Assembly (NCBI GenBank): GCA_015350385.1
Contig: WNKI01000002.1
Coordinates: 870,491-934,490, forward strand
Length of the DNA stretch: 64,000 nucleotides
From: Aculops lycopersici
Lineage: Eukaryota > Arthropoda > Arachnida > Trombidiformes > Eriophyidae
Direction: 5' to 3'
Position 1 is the first letter of the stretch; each line of letters begins with the position of its first letter. This document shows, piece after piece, positions 54,525 through 64,000 of this stretch. Position numbers and translations under genes: made by a program. The notes beneath the pieces are model-generated. The model had not been told where the DNA came from, ran no database searches, and saw nothing but the letters and a program-made list of their open reading frames with translations.

Positions 54525-56849
54525 AGAACAAAGACACCACCAGAGGCAGCAACAACAGGTTGCCTAGTGGACCCCAAGCGGCGACTGACTTTCGCTCGTT
54601 GGTCGGTCTTTCTTGCAGTAAACTAAGCTAACTACAACTTGAGTAACTAGATTGGCGCCAGTTAAATGGACTGGTCGGCGCACGCCAACAATTTGTATTC
54701 ACTACTAGCGAACGGTTGCAACAACAACAAGTCAGCATGTTGCTCTTTTGAGAAAGCATAATTAATTCACTGCTCGCCGGCTTCCTTCAAATTTAAATGG
54801 CGGACTTCGTGCGCCAGTTTGTTTTGCTCACTTGATAACTCGCAGCAACTTGAGTCTGTGCCAACAAGAGGCGAGGAAAGAAAACAAATGGACTTTGCAC
54901 TTGCCTGTTGATCTCATTTCAATTCATGATTTTTTATTACTTTTGATTCCCCAAGCAGAGGAGGCAAGAATTGTTGGCTCGATTTCTCAAGAGTCACAAT
55001 ATCGTTTGCTTATTCCATCTCTCAACAGAGCCACTTTTCCGTATCGAAGTGAAAGAAATCCATAAATTTTTGCTTAGATTCTAGGAAACAAACCAAGATG
55101 AAATTCCTACTGCTCATGAATCGCGAGCAGCGCGACGCGAGCAAGCCAACAAAAGTAGCAACAACCTTGCCCTATCGGCAACTCACACTAAAGCATCAGT
55201 TGCCACAAGAGTGTTGTTTTCTGTAGCCATATCATAATCATTTCCCCCCCCCCCTAAACGTCCGAGTCGCCTACTTGAAAGACGCTGGTGGTTATTTCGG
55301 TCCACTCCCATCCCCGTTGACGTCAGCTGCTGCTCACTTTAGTCGCCGCTACTGCTGCTCCAGTTTGGGTTTCGCATCAATGAATTGAATAATGGAGCCA
55401 GCCGGTCAGTTTGCTACTGCTGCTGCTGCCATATTGTCAGCAGCCAAACGATCAGCCGTTCGAAGTGAGCAACGCAAACTTGGAGAGTCACAAGTTCGAA
55501 TCTTGGAGTCTTAGTTCGAGTTTGGCTCAACATATTGGCAAGAAAGATTGGGAGTTTCCCTAAAGTGATTTTGCCGCTACTCTGTAGTGTCGCTGGCCAC
55601 TTTGCCTGCCGCCTCCTCCTCCTTCTTCTCTACCATCATCAAAAACTGCGAGTAGTTTTTGTCAATTGTCTTGTCTTGTAGTCTCGAATGCAGTTGCAGT
55701 TTCAGCATGCTGGAGATTGCCAAGCAAAAGTGTCGCTGCGCTCACTTGACAATTGACTGGCCATTTTGCTCTTGCTCCTGCTCCCGCTTTGGCTGTAATC
55801 TGACCGGCGGATTCAATTTCAATCCAGAGCTAGTGGCTCTCGAACCCCGAGCTTCGAGTCTCTGGCTCGTTGCGAGGAATAAAAGTTCGAACGAAACTCC
55901 AACATGCAGACAAGCGAGCGCCTCGAACTCAATTGCCTCTTTGGCTCCCCGACTCTACGGCTCGCCGAGAAAATTTCAATTTCCGCTTAGGGAAACGACG
56001 AAAGCGACGACTGCGCTACACGAACTCCACTTGCCAAAAGTTCAAACTGCTCACTTGATCGGGTCCCTTCTAAAGGCTCCTCGACCCCGAGGACCCAATA
56101 GACTGGCAACGACAACAAACACAATGGCCCTTCTCTGCTCGACTATGATAAGCGATGGGCGCTAATGAATCCATTAGGCTCCTTCATACTCAGCGTAAGC
56201 GTCGTCTTACTATCGCCGAAGTTTGGGTAGAAAATAGAAATAGAATGCAAATGAGCAGCGCGTCTTGGCCACCGGAAATTGGAGATGAATCTGGTCACTC
56301 GTCGTCGTCTTTGGCTGACTGTCGGCAGCTCGTTAGTGCTAGTTGTTATTGTTGCGGCTTCAGTGCAGACTAATTGGCTTCCCAAACCGAGAGTTTGGCG
56401 CCTACAATAAATTGGAATGTCCAGTTGGTTTCGCTGATTTGCTCTCGCGCGTTAGGATTAGCCAGCCAGCCAAGTGGCCGAGTGGCAAAACTCGATGACG
56501 TAACTAGCTGACAACGACTCGCTGTTCATTCGACACACAATCACAAAGCTTCGCTGGCAACGACCACGAGGAGAGAGATCTTCAACTGCACAAAGCAAAG
56601 AAAATTATCCTCCAAATCCCAAACTCGAAGGCCATTATTGTGTCTTGTTGTCGTTTGCACAAATTCGGAATGACGATTGTTGTTTGCTCTCCCAGTCTCT
56701 CTCCTCCTTTCGCTTCGCTTTCCTCCCCCTGGCCTTCCTTTCTACTCGCTCATTGGCGAGATCATAAAGGAACAGCACTCGCCATTTGCCATACCATTTA
56801 CTGTAACCGACTAGCTGAGTCCATTTCCGGCGCGAACTTCTTGGCCCAT

Positions 56850-56873
56850 GACGACGACGACGACGACGACGAC
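56850..56873. repeat. (GAC)8 microsatellite
   Basis: Eight GAC units; the frame through it would encode poly-Asp, but no real gene surrounds it. Confidence 0.95.
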
Positions 56874-57231
56874 GGGAGTGGAGATGTTAGTCTAGATGGT
56901 GGAAGTGAATGAAGGCGGAGAGGAGACGCCAACCGAGAACGTCGCTGACGACAAGCAGACTAATTGATTACATTGATTTTCAAATAAATCACCGACCGGT
57001 TGGTGTTATGCAATCGGGCGACCAAACGACCACCACCACGACCACGATGACAAGGACAAGACATTACAAGTCGCGAGTTGTAGTCGCCCGCTCGCGGCGT
57101 TTCCAATCCGATCTCGAGCTCCATGTCTCTGAACGAACCGAATCAAACCAAATAGACTAGACTAGATACACAGAGGAAATCGAACTTCTGGCACTTGGAA
57201 AGTTTTCTTGTGTAAAACTCAATCCATTGGC

Positions 57232-57258
57232 AAGAAGAAGAAGAAGAAGAAGAAGAAG
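57232..57258. repeat. (AAG)9 microsatellite
   Basis: Nine exact AAG units in non-coding sequence. Confidence 0.95.
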
Positions 57259-57776
57259 ATCGAGCTGAAATCTCGTTGGTGGTTCGGTGATTTATGCTCG
57301 GTTGGCTCTCACTTTGCCGTATTATTGGCACTAGCTAGTTGGCGGTGGTCGTGGTGTCGCCGTCGGCGGGCCTTTGAGTGAAAACTTCATACACCATCCA
57401 CTAAAATGGAGGCAGCGAGCGAGAGAGAGCCAGTGATTCCAATTAGATCGACTGCTCAGATATCCGCGTGCTCAATGGAACGGGAAAAATCAATTTATTT
57501 AATATCATCTCGTTCACTTTTATCGATGAGGAGGAAAGTTGCTAGCCCCAAAATGCTAACAGGGAGAATCTGCAGCGTCCTTCTCCATTTCGCTTCCCCA
57601 CTTCCCGTCTCTAAAAATTCCAATTAAATGGCACATCATCTCTCGCCGTTTGCTCAGAAGAAAACGGCGACGACGACGACGACAACAAGTCTTGTCCACT
57701 TTGCTCTTATCTCGCCACTCGAATCTTTTCTCTTGAAATAGCTAAACCATCCGCTGGACGCGTGTCTTTTATTTAG

Positions 57777-58006
57777 CCAAAGACACAGACACTAGTTCCA
57801 GGTAATCCCATTGAAACGACCAACACACTGACCAACACCAAACTAACCGCAAACTCCTCAAATCTCCCAACGCAAACCAAACTTCCGCCGTCGCCGTGCC
57901 CGCCGTTGCAACGAAAACAAAACTAATGGCCCACATGGAAACCACCTTGCGCCTAATGATTGTGCAACACACACACTAACCAACAACATTGCTATTGAAC
58001 CATCAG
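57777..58006 (+). ncRNA. candidate non-coding exon, A/C-rich
   Basis: Preceded by a pyrimidine-rich acceptor (GTGTCTTTTATTTAG) and followed by a consensus donor (CATCAG|GTAAGTG). The 230 bases between are strongly A/C-rich and G-poor, unlike the flanks. Every reading frame has a stop, so it is not an internal coding exon; it could be a 5' UTR exon of a gene to the right or part of a long non-coding RNA. The expression is inferred only from splice signals and composition. Confidence 0.3.
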
Positions 58007-58901
58007 GTAAGTGTGCTGTTGTTTTTCCCTTTCTATCTTCTTTAACTCCAAATCCAAATCCAACGACGACCACGAAGTTGGCGAGGGAAACACAGCAAAA
58101 GTGACTGGCGCCACTTCGCGCGTCTAGCCACTCGATTCTTTGCGGCTCTCTGGCTATTCTCATGATGTTGTTTCCATAGCACTGAACTAGGCACCAAAGT
58201 CATTTGCTTCTCTCACTCTCTCTTTCTATTTCTTTGAGGATACTTTGCATTTGGGAGCAGCACATACCAACGCGCGACATCATCTCCTGCTTAGCGAGCA
58301 ACTCGCTGGTTGGTCGACTTTCCACTCTGTGAGAGACCAGCAAAGTAGACCAACCAAACAACCAGCCAACAAAATAGTGACTCACTAGCTCGAAAGTCAC
58401 GTACACAACAAACTGACCGGAAGTGGGCAGCCAACTTTTCCTAAGCCAGGTAACGGAGATTCTTCTAACTCTACCTACCGCTGGCCACTATACTCTACTC
58501 TCGTGCCGAACGCCAATAACTCACCCCGAGCTTGGTCGAGCTTAATAGACTCGCTGGCTAGTTCGACCAAAACACAAGCGGATGGCAGCAAATCAAGCTA
58601 ATCGAGGATTCAAATTGAAGGCTCAAGTTGACAAGACAAATGATTGCTCTTTCTTCTGTTCCCATTTCCTCCCTCGACTCCTTTGGCTTAGTTTAGTTAG
58701 CTAGCGAGTTAATCTTTTTTCTTCTGCTGACTTCTTTCTCACTAGAAAGAAGGCAGCAAAACAACCAAAGGCTAGCTTTTTGGCTCCTCTCTCGTTCGCC
58801 TGCTAGCTTCATTCTGGCGCCTTAATGCAGTAGATTTGTTTTCGTTATCAGCAAGCGGACGTCCAATTAACGTTCATTACTCGTTGTTTCGTTCGCCGAG
58901 T

Positions 58902-58929
58902 GACTCGCGACTCGCGACTCGCGACTCGC
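58902..58929. repeat. (GACTCGC)4 minisatellite
   Basis: Four exact 7-base units. The outer bases give CTCGCGAG-like palindromes. Confidence 0.95.
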
Positions 58930-61170
58930 GAGTGAATCAAGAGCAACGAACTCGAGATGGCAAACAAAGTGGCAAATTAGCGAGTCAATTTGTCCGTCTG
59001 TCTGACTGTACGACGGACGCCCACTTTGAATGCAAACTACAAATAAGTTCCCATATTTCCGCTCTGATTACCTCAAATCATTCTGCCTCATCAACTGGCA
59101 GCGCGAATTTAGGTAACCACTCTCGCTTTATGTTGCGCCTAAATTCAAAACTCAGCTCCAGCGACACAAAAGAAGGCGATCCAATTTGAAAGCGTCAAAA
59201 GTTAATTTGAAATGGCTAATGTCAAATGGGCGCGCTGATTTGAGGAGCATGAAAATGGAATTCGATTTTCGACTCTAGAGTTTCGGATACAAACTTAGGT
59301 TATTATCAAAGTCAACTAATTCAACCGAACGTCTGACTGTTCACTTGTGTTCAGTGTGACTTTTGTTGAAACTTGACGTGCGCATCCTAATTGGCTATTG
59401 TGTTTCATTGGCTTTTATTCGACTCTTGTGCTCACTTGCTCGCGTTGCGTTGCGTCACATTTCACGCTCTCAAGCGAGCGCTTCGAGTTGTGCAACAGCT
59501 CGAAACAAGCAAAAAACCGGCCAAGTTGATGCTCTCTCCCTCTCGCTGATTATTTCAAATTCTGATTCTTCTCCCCCAATTCGCTTCGTTTCCCATCGGT
59601 GGTGGTGGCGGCGGTGTCGATTGTGACTCAAATCAAATCAAACGAGCAAAGCTGAACTGTAGGCTGCTGTTGCTAGAGCGCGAAGAGTAATGGGAGAATA
59701 TTAATTTTCATTATTGTTGTTGGAAGTTCCAAGTTGGCAAACTACTCTAGTGTGTTATTCTAACGCAACAACAGTCCAAACTCTCTCATCTAGATGGCAA
59801 ATCTTACGGTACGAGCAGTCACTTGCGATTGGAGAAAATTCGAAAGAGGACCGGAAAGAGGAGCCAAGTTTAGTGAGTGGAATTAGCGTCAAATGAGCAG
59901 TGGCGCTATGATCATCATTGACTAGTAGTGGTCCTCTTGCTTTGGGAAGTTGGTGATTGATGGCGCAGCGCAAGTCGTCCAAACTGCTGGACCTAGTCGA
60001 CCTGCGATCTGATTTAGTATTTTGGTATAGCGGCTGAGATTCCTTTCACTCTCATTGGTAGCTTCGGTCGAGAGAATCAGCATGCAATTTAAGCCCAAAG
60101 ACTGCACGGAGTAGCAACCACCAAAGTCGCACAAATCATCGTAAGCGTCGGCGTCGGCGTCGGTTGACTGTTTGAAGGCTAGCAATCGCCTCTCGTACCA
60201 AAAACTGCGGCCACTCAATTTGGTCGCACGTTTGTCTGACTTTTTAGCTAACGCAACGCAACGAAGAGCACAACCAAATGCGCAACGCCAACGATACCAA
60301 CCTGAATGATTTTTGTCGTCTCCCTTGCGCGGCGACTCTAACTGTGCGACTGTCGATGAGCAATGAGCTTCCATCAAATAAGCAGGAAAGTGAGTGAGAG
60401 CGCAAAAGCAAAAGCGAATACAATGAGCAACCAGTTGAGTTGGCCTCACTTCCGCTTCGACGCCAACTCAAACTCGCGCCAACTCCTAGGTGTTTGACGC
60501 AGATTTGGGATGTAATCCGACAACTGCAAAGTTGAATTTACTTTCAGAAGGCGCGAGCTTCCCTCTCATTCGGCCAAGTGGTCGAGTGGCCGATGAGCAG
60601 AAAAGCCACCAGCAAAACGGAATCGTCTCGTTATCGCACGTGCGACTGATTGGTGGCCAGCTGTCGCCGCCTCTCCTCCTCCTCATGATGCCCAGCCAGC
60701 CAGCCAGTCAGCCACCACGAGATTCATTCGATTCTTTTGGCTCGGGTTGAGCTGAGCTGTCGGAACATCGGAGGGGGGCGTGGCGTAGCGCTTTGAGCCG
60801 AACATTCGTTAGTTTAGTTGCAGAGAATCGCAGAAAAATGTGCTAAGTCACTCAAAAGCTCGCCATCTTAAAGCAGGTAACTCTCTAACTTGTAAGCCAC
60901 TTTGCTCTCGTCGTCTTCCTTAGCCAATGGTTGTGGTGGTGCTAGTTGTTACGCAATCGATCATTTAAAAGCGAGCGTATCAACGGTGTTCGCGATAAAA
61001 AGACGACTGCCATTTGAGTTTGCAAAACACAATGGACTTTCAAGCACAACAACCACATTTCGCCATGTACCTTTTCATGGAAGTCAAAGACTCAAGTTCA
61101 ACGGAGACCACGACCATTACTACTGCTTGCCATAGCAAGAGATGAGTCAGACACTTGCAATCGATTGATA

Positions 61171-61207
61171 TTATTATTATTATTATTACCTACCTACCTA
61201 CCTACCT
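61171..61207. repeat. compound (TTA)6-(CCTA)4 repeat
   Basis: Six TTA units pass without interruption into four and a half CCTA units. Confidence 0.95.
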
Positions 61208-61883
61208 GCCTGACTGCTAGTCGCGAATAGCAGCCAAGTTTGCCAGTCTCAATGAGACCAAAGACCAACGAGGGACAATAATAGCGAGCGAGCGAGCAAG
61301 AGGCAAGCGGCCCTCTCGCTAGTCGCGTGATTAATGATCGGCGCGCGCGCCGCCGGAGTTCACCTGTGGCCTTCGATGCTCTTTTGCCAACTGGCATTGC
61401 AGTTACCGGCCAAAACTGGAGCCAATCGATCTGTTTCGTCGATTGGCGGCTCATCGCTGGATTCTCCTTTTTATACTTCAGATTGCGATTGCAGCCCGCT
61501 CTCCCATCTCATTGTAGAGGTTGTGGCAAAATTTACGTAACAAGCGGAAGGGAAATCTGCCAATTTGTGTCCCCCTCATTCTCATCGCTCGTCGGTTGCT
61601 CATAACTTGCAAACGAGCCAACTACACACAGAATGGAAAAGAGGAGCGAGGCAAAAATTGAGAAAGAAGGAAAGAAGTAGGCCAGCCGATTGGAAGGTGC
61701 GATACTGATACTGATATTAACACACTCTCTCTCACTTCACTAGCAAAGTAGACGAAAGCTCGAGATGTACTTTTGCCTCCTTCACTTCGTCCAACTCAAT
61801 TACCGGCCAACGACGAGAGAGTAGACGTCGTGGGTTGGCACGCGCACTGCTGTTTTGTTTAATGGCCGGCCGGTAGGCCCTAT

Positions 61884-61911
61884 GGCAGGCAGGCAGGCAG
61901 GCAAGCAAGCA
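61884..61911. repeat. (GGCA)5-(AGCA)2 repeat
   Basis: Five GGCA units followed by two AGCA variants. Confidence 0.93.
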
Positions 61912-62373
61912 ACACGAGCGCGAGTGTTGGAGGCGAGATAAGATCTCACTTCCGGTCCGGTAGGCGAAATGCAGTGAAAGTGCTGCGAGTCTCTAGTGCC
62001 AGATTGCACATTTTCTTGTTTGTTATGTTCGCCTCTTTGGATTAGATCGCCATGTAACTGGAGGTTGTCCTTGCGGCTAGCTGAATGAATGAGAGCTGGA
62101 TGAGACCAACACAGACCGAAGCATCTATGCATTGCAAGTGTCTCCAAGTCCAGAAACAGCAAACGAATAGCTTATGCAAATGTCGTCTACCACTCGGTGT
62201 CTGTGGTTGGCTGTTTGAATGTCGCATGTGGTTGCTGTTGCTGTTATTGTGGCATGAGCAGAAGTAGAAGCATAGGAAACGAGTGAAATTTAAGAGCCCA
62301 TTATAAGCTCGCAGTGTTGCTATTGTTGTTTTAGGTGAACGTCTTTTTTTTCTGGTGTATTACCTCTGGTCAG

Positions 62374-62506
62374 CTGTAACTACGACAACCAAACCAGACT
62401 TAGTCTTGCACTCGGACTTGGACCTACCACCAACGACAATGGACTAGAGACTGGATACTAAAGAGCGATAAGCACACCTGCCGCTGGCCACTCGACTCGG
62501 CGCCAG
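62374..62506 (+). ncRNA. second candidate non-coding exon
   Basis: Acceptor context with a T-rich tract (CTTTTTTTTCTGG...CTCTGGTCAG) and donor GCCAG|GTAAGT. The 133 bases are A/C-rich in their first half and contain stops in all frames. Same strand and same character as 57777-58006, so the two could belong to one transcript. Confidence 0.25.
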
Positions 62507-63175
62507 GTAAGTAACAGTGGCGAGCTAGTAGTTGTGGCAGTGGAGGTACAACGAGATGGTAACAGGAAGTCTCAATTGTCGCATTGTGCGCAAAGGCAAT
62601 CGATTGGCCATCTAACTGGAGCTCAAGTGGCGCAGGTTAGTAGTGGTAGTAGGTAACTCGAGACGTCCACCAATGAGACTGACCATCGACTCCTTTGGAC
62701 GACGACGCCGACGATCATAAGCAACGATCGATTTGGCGCCTAAAAGAGCGTCAAGAGGCTGCCCCTGCTGCTGCTGCCACTTATAGCACAAGCGACTTTC
62801 GCTTCTCTTTCGCGCTCTCCGCCCTCCTCTTACTACGCAACCGAACGGCCGGGTACTCAATCGTTTGGCCCCACCAAACAATCGGGTGCAATATATTAGG
62901 CGGGAGGGTTTTGCTTGCTGGCACCTATCCGGTCTGCAAATTGTCAGCCGAAACAAACGGATCCACTGCCGCTACTTCTCCTCTGTGCCAAATAAGAGAA
63001 GAAGAAGCGACCAGTCGATTTGGTCGCTGGCTGTTGGTTTCGTGTGCTTTTTGGTCGGTCGGCTGGCCAAATTGAGGCTCAATTTTTCACTCCCGACTTC
63101 CGGACGACAAAAAGCGAGAGACGTTTGGGGTGAAAGAGTAACAAAATTCTGGGGTGTTTATCTTCTGTGGCTGTT

Positions 63176-63196
63176 GGCGGCGGCGGCGGCGGCGGC
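63176..63196. repeat. (GGC)7 microsatellite
   Basis: Seven exact GGC units. Confidence 0.95.
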
Positions 63197-63420
63197 TTAC
63201 TTGCAACCATTCAATAAAAGTTGGCGAGTAGGTAAGTTTGGCCAAAGGGGAAAAAGTTGCTAGTTACTCTTGCCGCTACTTCTGCTTGTCAGTTAGTTTA
63301 GCAACACGATGAATCCCACGGGAAGCGCATTCAATTTTAGGCAGACAAGAGCATCGCCATGGTTGCTACTGGCGCAGTAAGTGCGACTGAGCTGATTACC
63401 CGAACAGAACCAGACTGATT

Positions 63421-63480
63421 TGAACTGAACTGAACTGAACTGAACTGAACTGAACTGAACTGAACTGAACTGAACTGAAC
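63421..63480. repeat. (TGAAC)12 pentanucleotide repeat
   Basis: Twelve exact TGAAC units, the longest tandem array in the window, followed by degenerate copies (CGAAC). Its minus-strand reading gives an SVQFS repeat frame, which is an artefact of the array. Confidence 0.97.
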
Positions 63481-64000
63481 CGAACCAAAAGTTCCAGTGT
63501 TAGAATGGGATCCGGCTAAAGCCAAGAAGAAGCTGGCCGCTGCTCGATTACGCAACAACTTGGTATATAGACGGCGCACATAATACGTGAAGTTTCGTGC
63601 CACTTCCGGTTGCGTAACTCCGAGCAGACGTGCGGGAAACTTGCCGCTTGAGACAGAGAGAAATGCCAAGAGGCCAACGGAACTAAGCAAAACCAAACTA
63701 ACTGAGCTGAACTTTAGCGAGTTTTAGTTGTAACAGCAAAAACTGCTACTCTCCTCTTCCGTTCTACCGTTCCCGACAACCAAATAGAGAAGGCTAATGC
63801 CAGAGGCGCGCGTGCTTTAGATTCGCCCACCAATCAGGCGGCTTGAAATTTCGAGTCTCTCTCTCTCTCTTTCACTGACACTTACTCACTTGCTAACTTC
63901 TCGATGAGCGCGGTAATCTCATCACTGGAGTTTAGTCTTCAGATTTTCAAACTCCATCGCTATGTGCCCCAAAGTCCAACCCAAACTCCACAGTACGGGT

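Larger units (their letters stand above)
49559..57776. other. gene-free stretch, left part of the 3' desert
   Basis: After the promoter of the chitin-binding gene (to about 50 kb) no coding exon can be supported on either strand. Frames are short and of unlikely composition. The sequence is relatively GC-rich with many GGCGCC, TTGGCC and CTCGC words and several microsatellites listed separately. Splice-donor-like CAG|GTAA sites occur on the plus strand (for example 54242/54243). Confidence 0.45.
58007..64000. other. gene-free stretch, right part of the 3' desert
   Basis: No supportable coding exon. A frame near 58851-59111 is bounded by an acceptor-like TTATCAG and a donor-like TTTAG|GTAACC but passes through a GACTCGC repeat and resembles nothing known. 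Many short tandem repeats; a candidate non-coding exon is listed at 62374. Confidence 0.45.

Noticed and set aside
55484..55512. B-box-like CAAGTTCGAATCTTGG
   Set aside because: Only a T-arm-like stem is present; upstream sequence does not form the rest of a tRNA.
58851..59111. Exon-like frame bounded by acceptor and donor-like sites
   Set aside because: It includes a (GACTCGC)4 array and codes for a sequence without family resemblance; splice signals are weak.
58902..63480. Regular repeats as a CRISPR array
   Set aside because: The units are contiguous without spacers and the DNA is eukaryotic.
63337..63696. Minus-strand frame with SVQFS repeats
   Set aside because: Translation of the TGAAC array; no signal or domain around it.

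Overview
This window is eukaryotic nuclear DNA, most likely from an arthropod. It carries eukaryotic tRNA genes, one with an intron, animal housekeeping genes, and a 1158-residue secreted protein with three six-cysteine chitin-binding (peritrophin-A/CBM14 type) domains. Most housekeeping genes are single uninterrupted reading frames, even a 1185-residue RNA polymerase subunit and a 753-residue P5CS. That degree of intron loss, together with chitin-binding proteins, would suit a small-genome mite (for example an eriophyoid). This placement is inference only; the sequence does not name the organism. I see no prokaryotic operons, CRISPR arrays or recognisable transposons.

Layout. 1-4 kb: no protein gene that I can support, but three tRNA genes (Gln, Lys, Ala). 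4.3-10.9 kb: a doubtful small membrane protein, a GLUT1-type sugar transporter, UBE2G2, ERLEC1 and CHCHD2. 12.6-24.2 kb: one minus-strand gene with eight coding exons for a Bicaudal-D-related dynein adaptor; its introns are long and unusually rich in the 8-mer CAACAGGT. 26-42 kb: a compact, AT-richer block with P5CS, PEX12, TBPL1, NOC3L, tRNA-Ile(TAT) with intron, ZIP13 (two exons), POLR1B and mRpL52, then the first coding exon of an unidentified signal-anchored or secreted protein. 46.1-49.6 kb: the chitin-binding protein. 49.6-64 kb: about 14 kb without a supportable coding gene, GC-richer, full of short tandem repeats, with a few plus-strand exon-like segments.

How the genes relate. Most genes sit in head-to-head or tail-to-tail pairs with little space between them: UBE2G2/ERLEC1, PEX12/TBPL1 and POLR1B/mRpL52 converge; ERLEC1/CHCHD2, BicDR/P5CS and mRpL52/the 41.99 kb gene diverge. 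UBE2G2 and ERLEC1 belong to the same pathway (ER-associated degradation). The other neighbours span unrelated basal functions: proline synthesis, peroxisome import, Pol I and Pol II transcription, ribosome assembly, mitochondrial translation and zinc/iron transport.

Main points for a second look: the CAACAGGT cluster in the BicDR introns; TATA boxes at a fixed distance upstream of two tRNA genes; an ERLEC1 that has lost its second lectin domain; a P5CS without an obvious mitochondrial presequence; a short NOC3L; and candidate non-coding exons in the gene-free 3' third.
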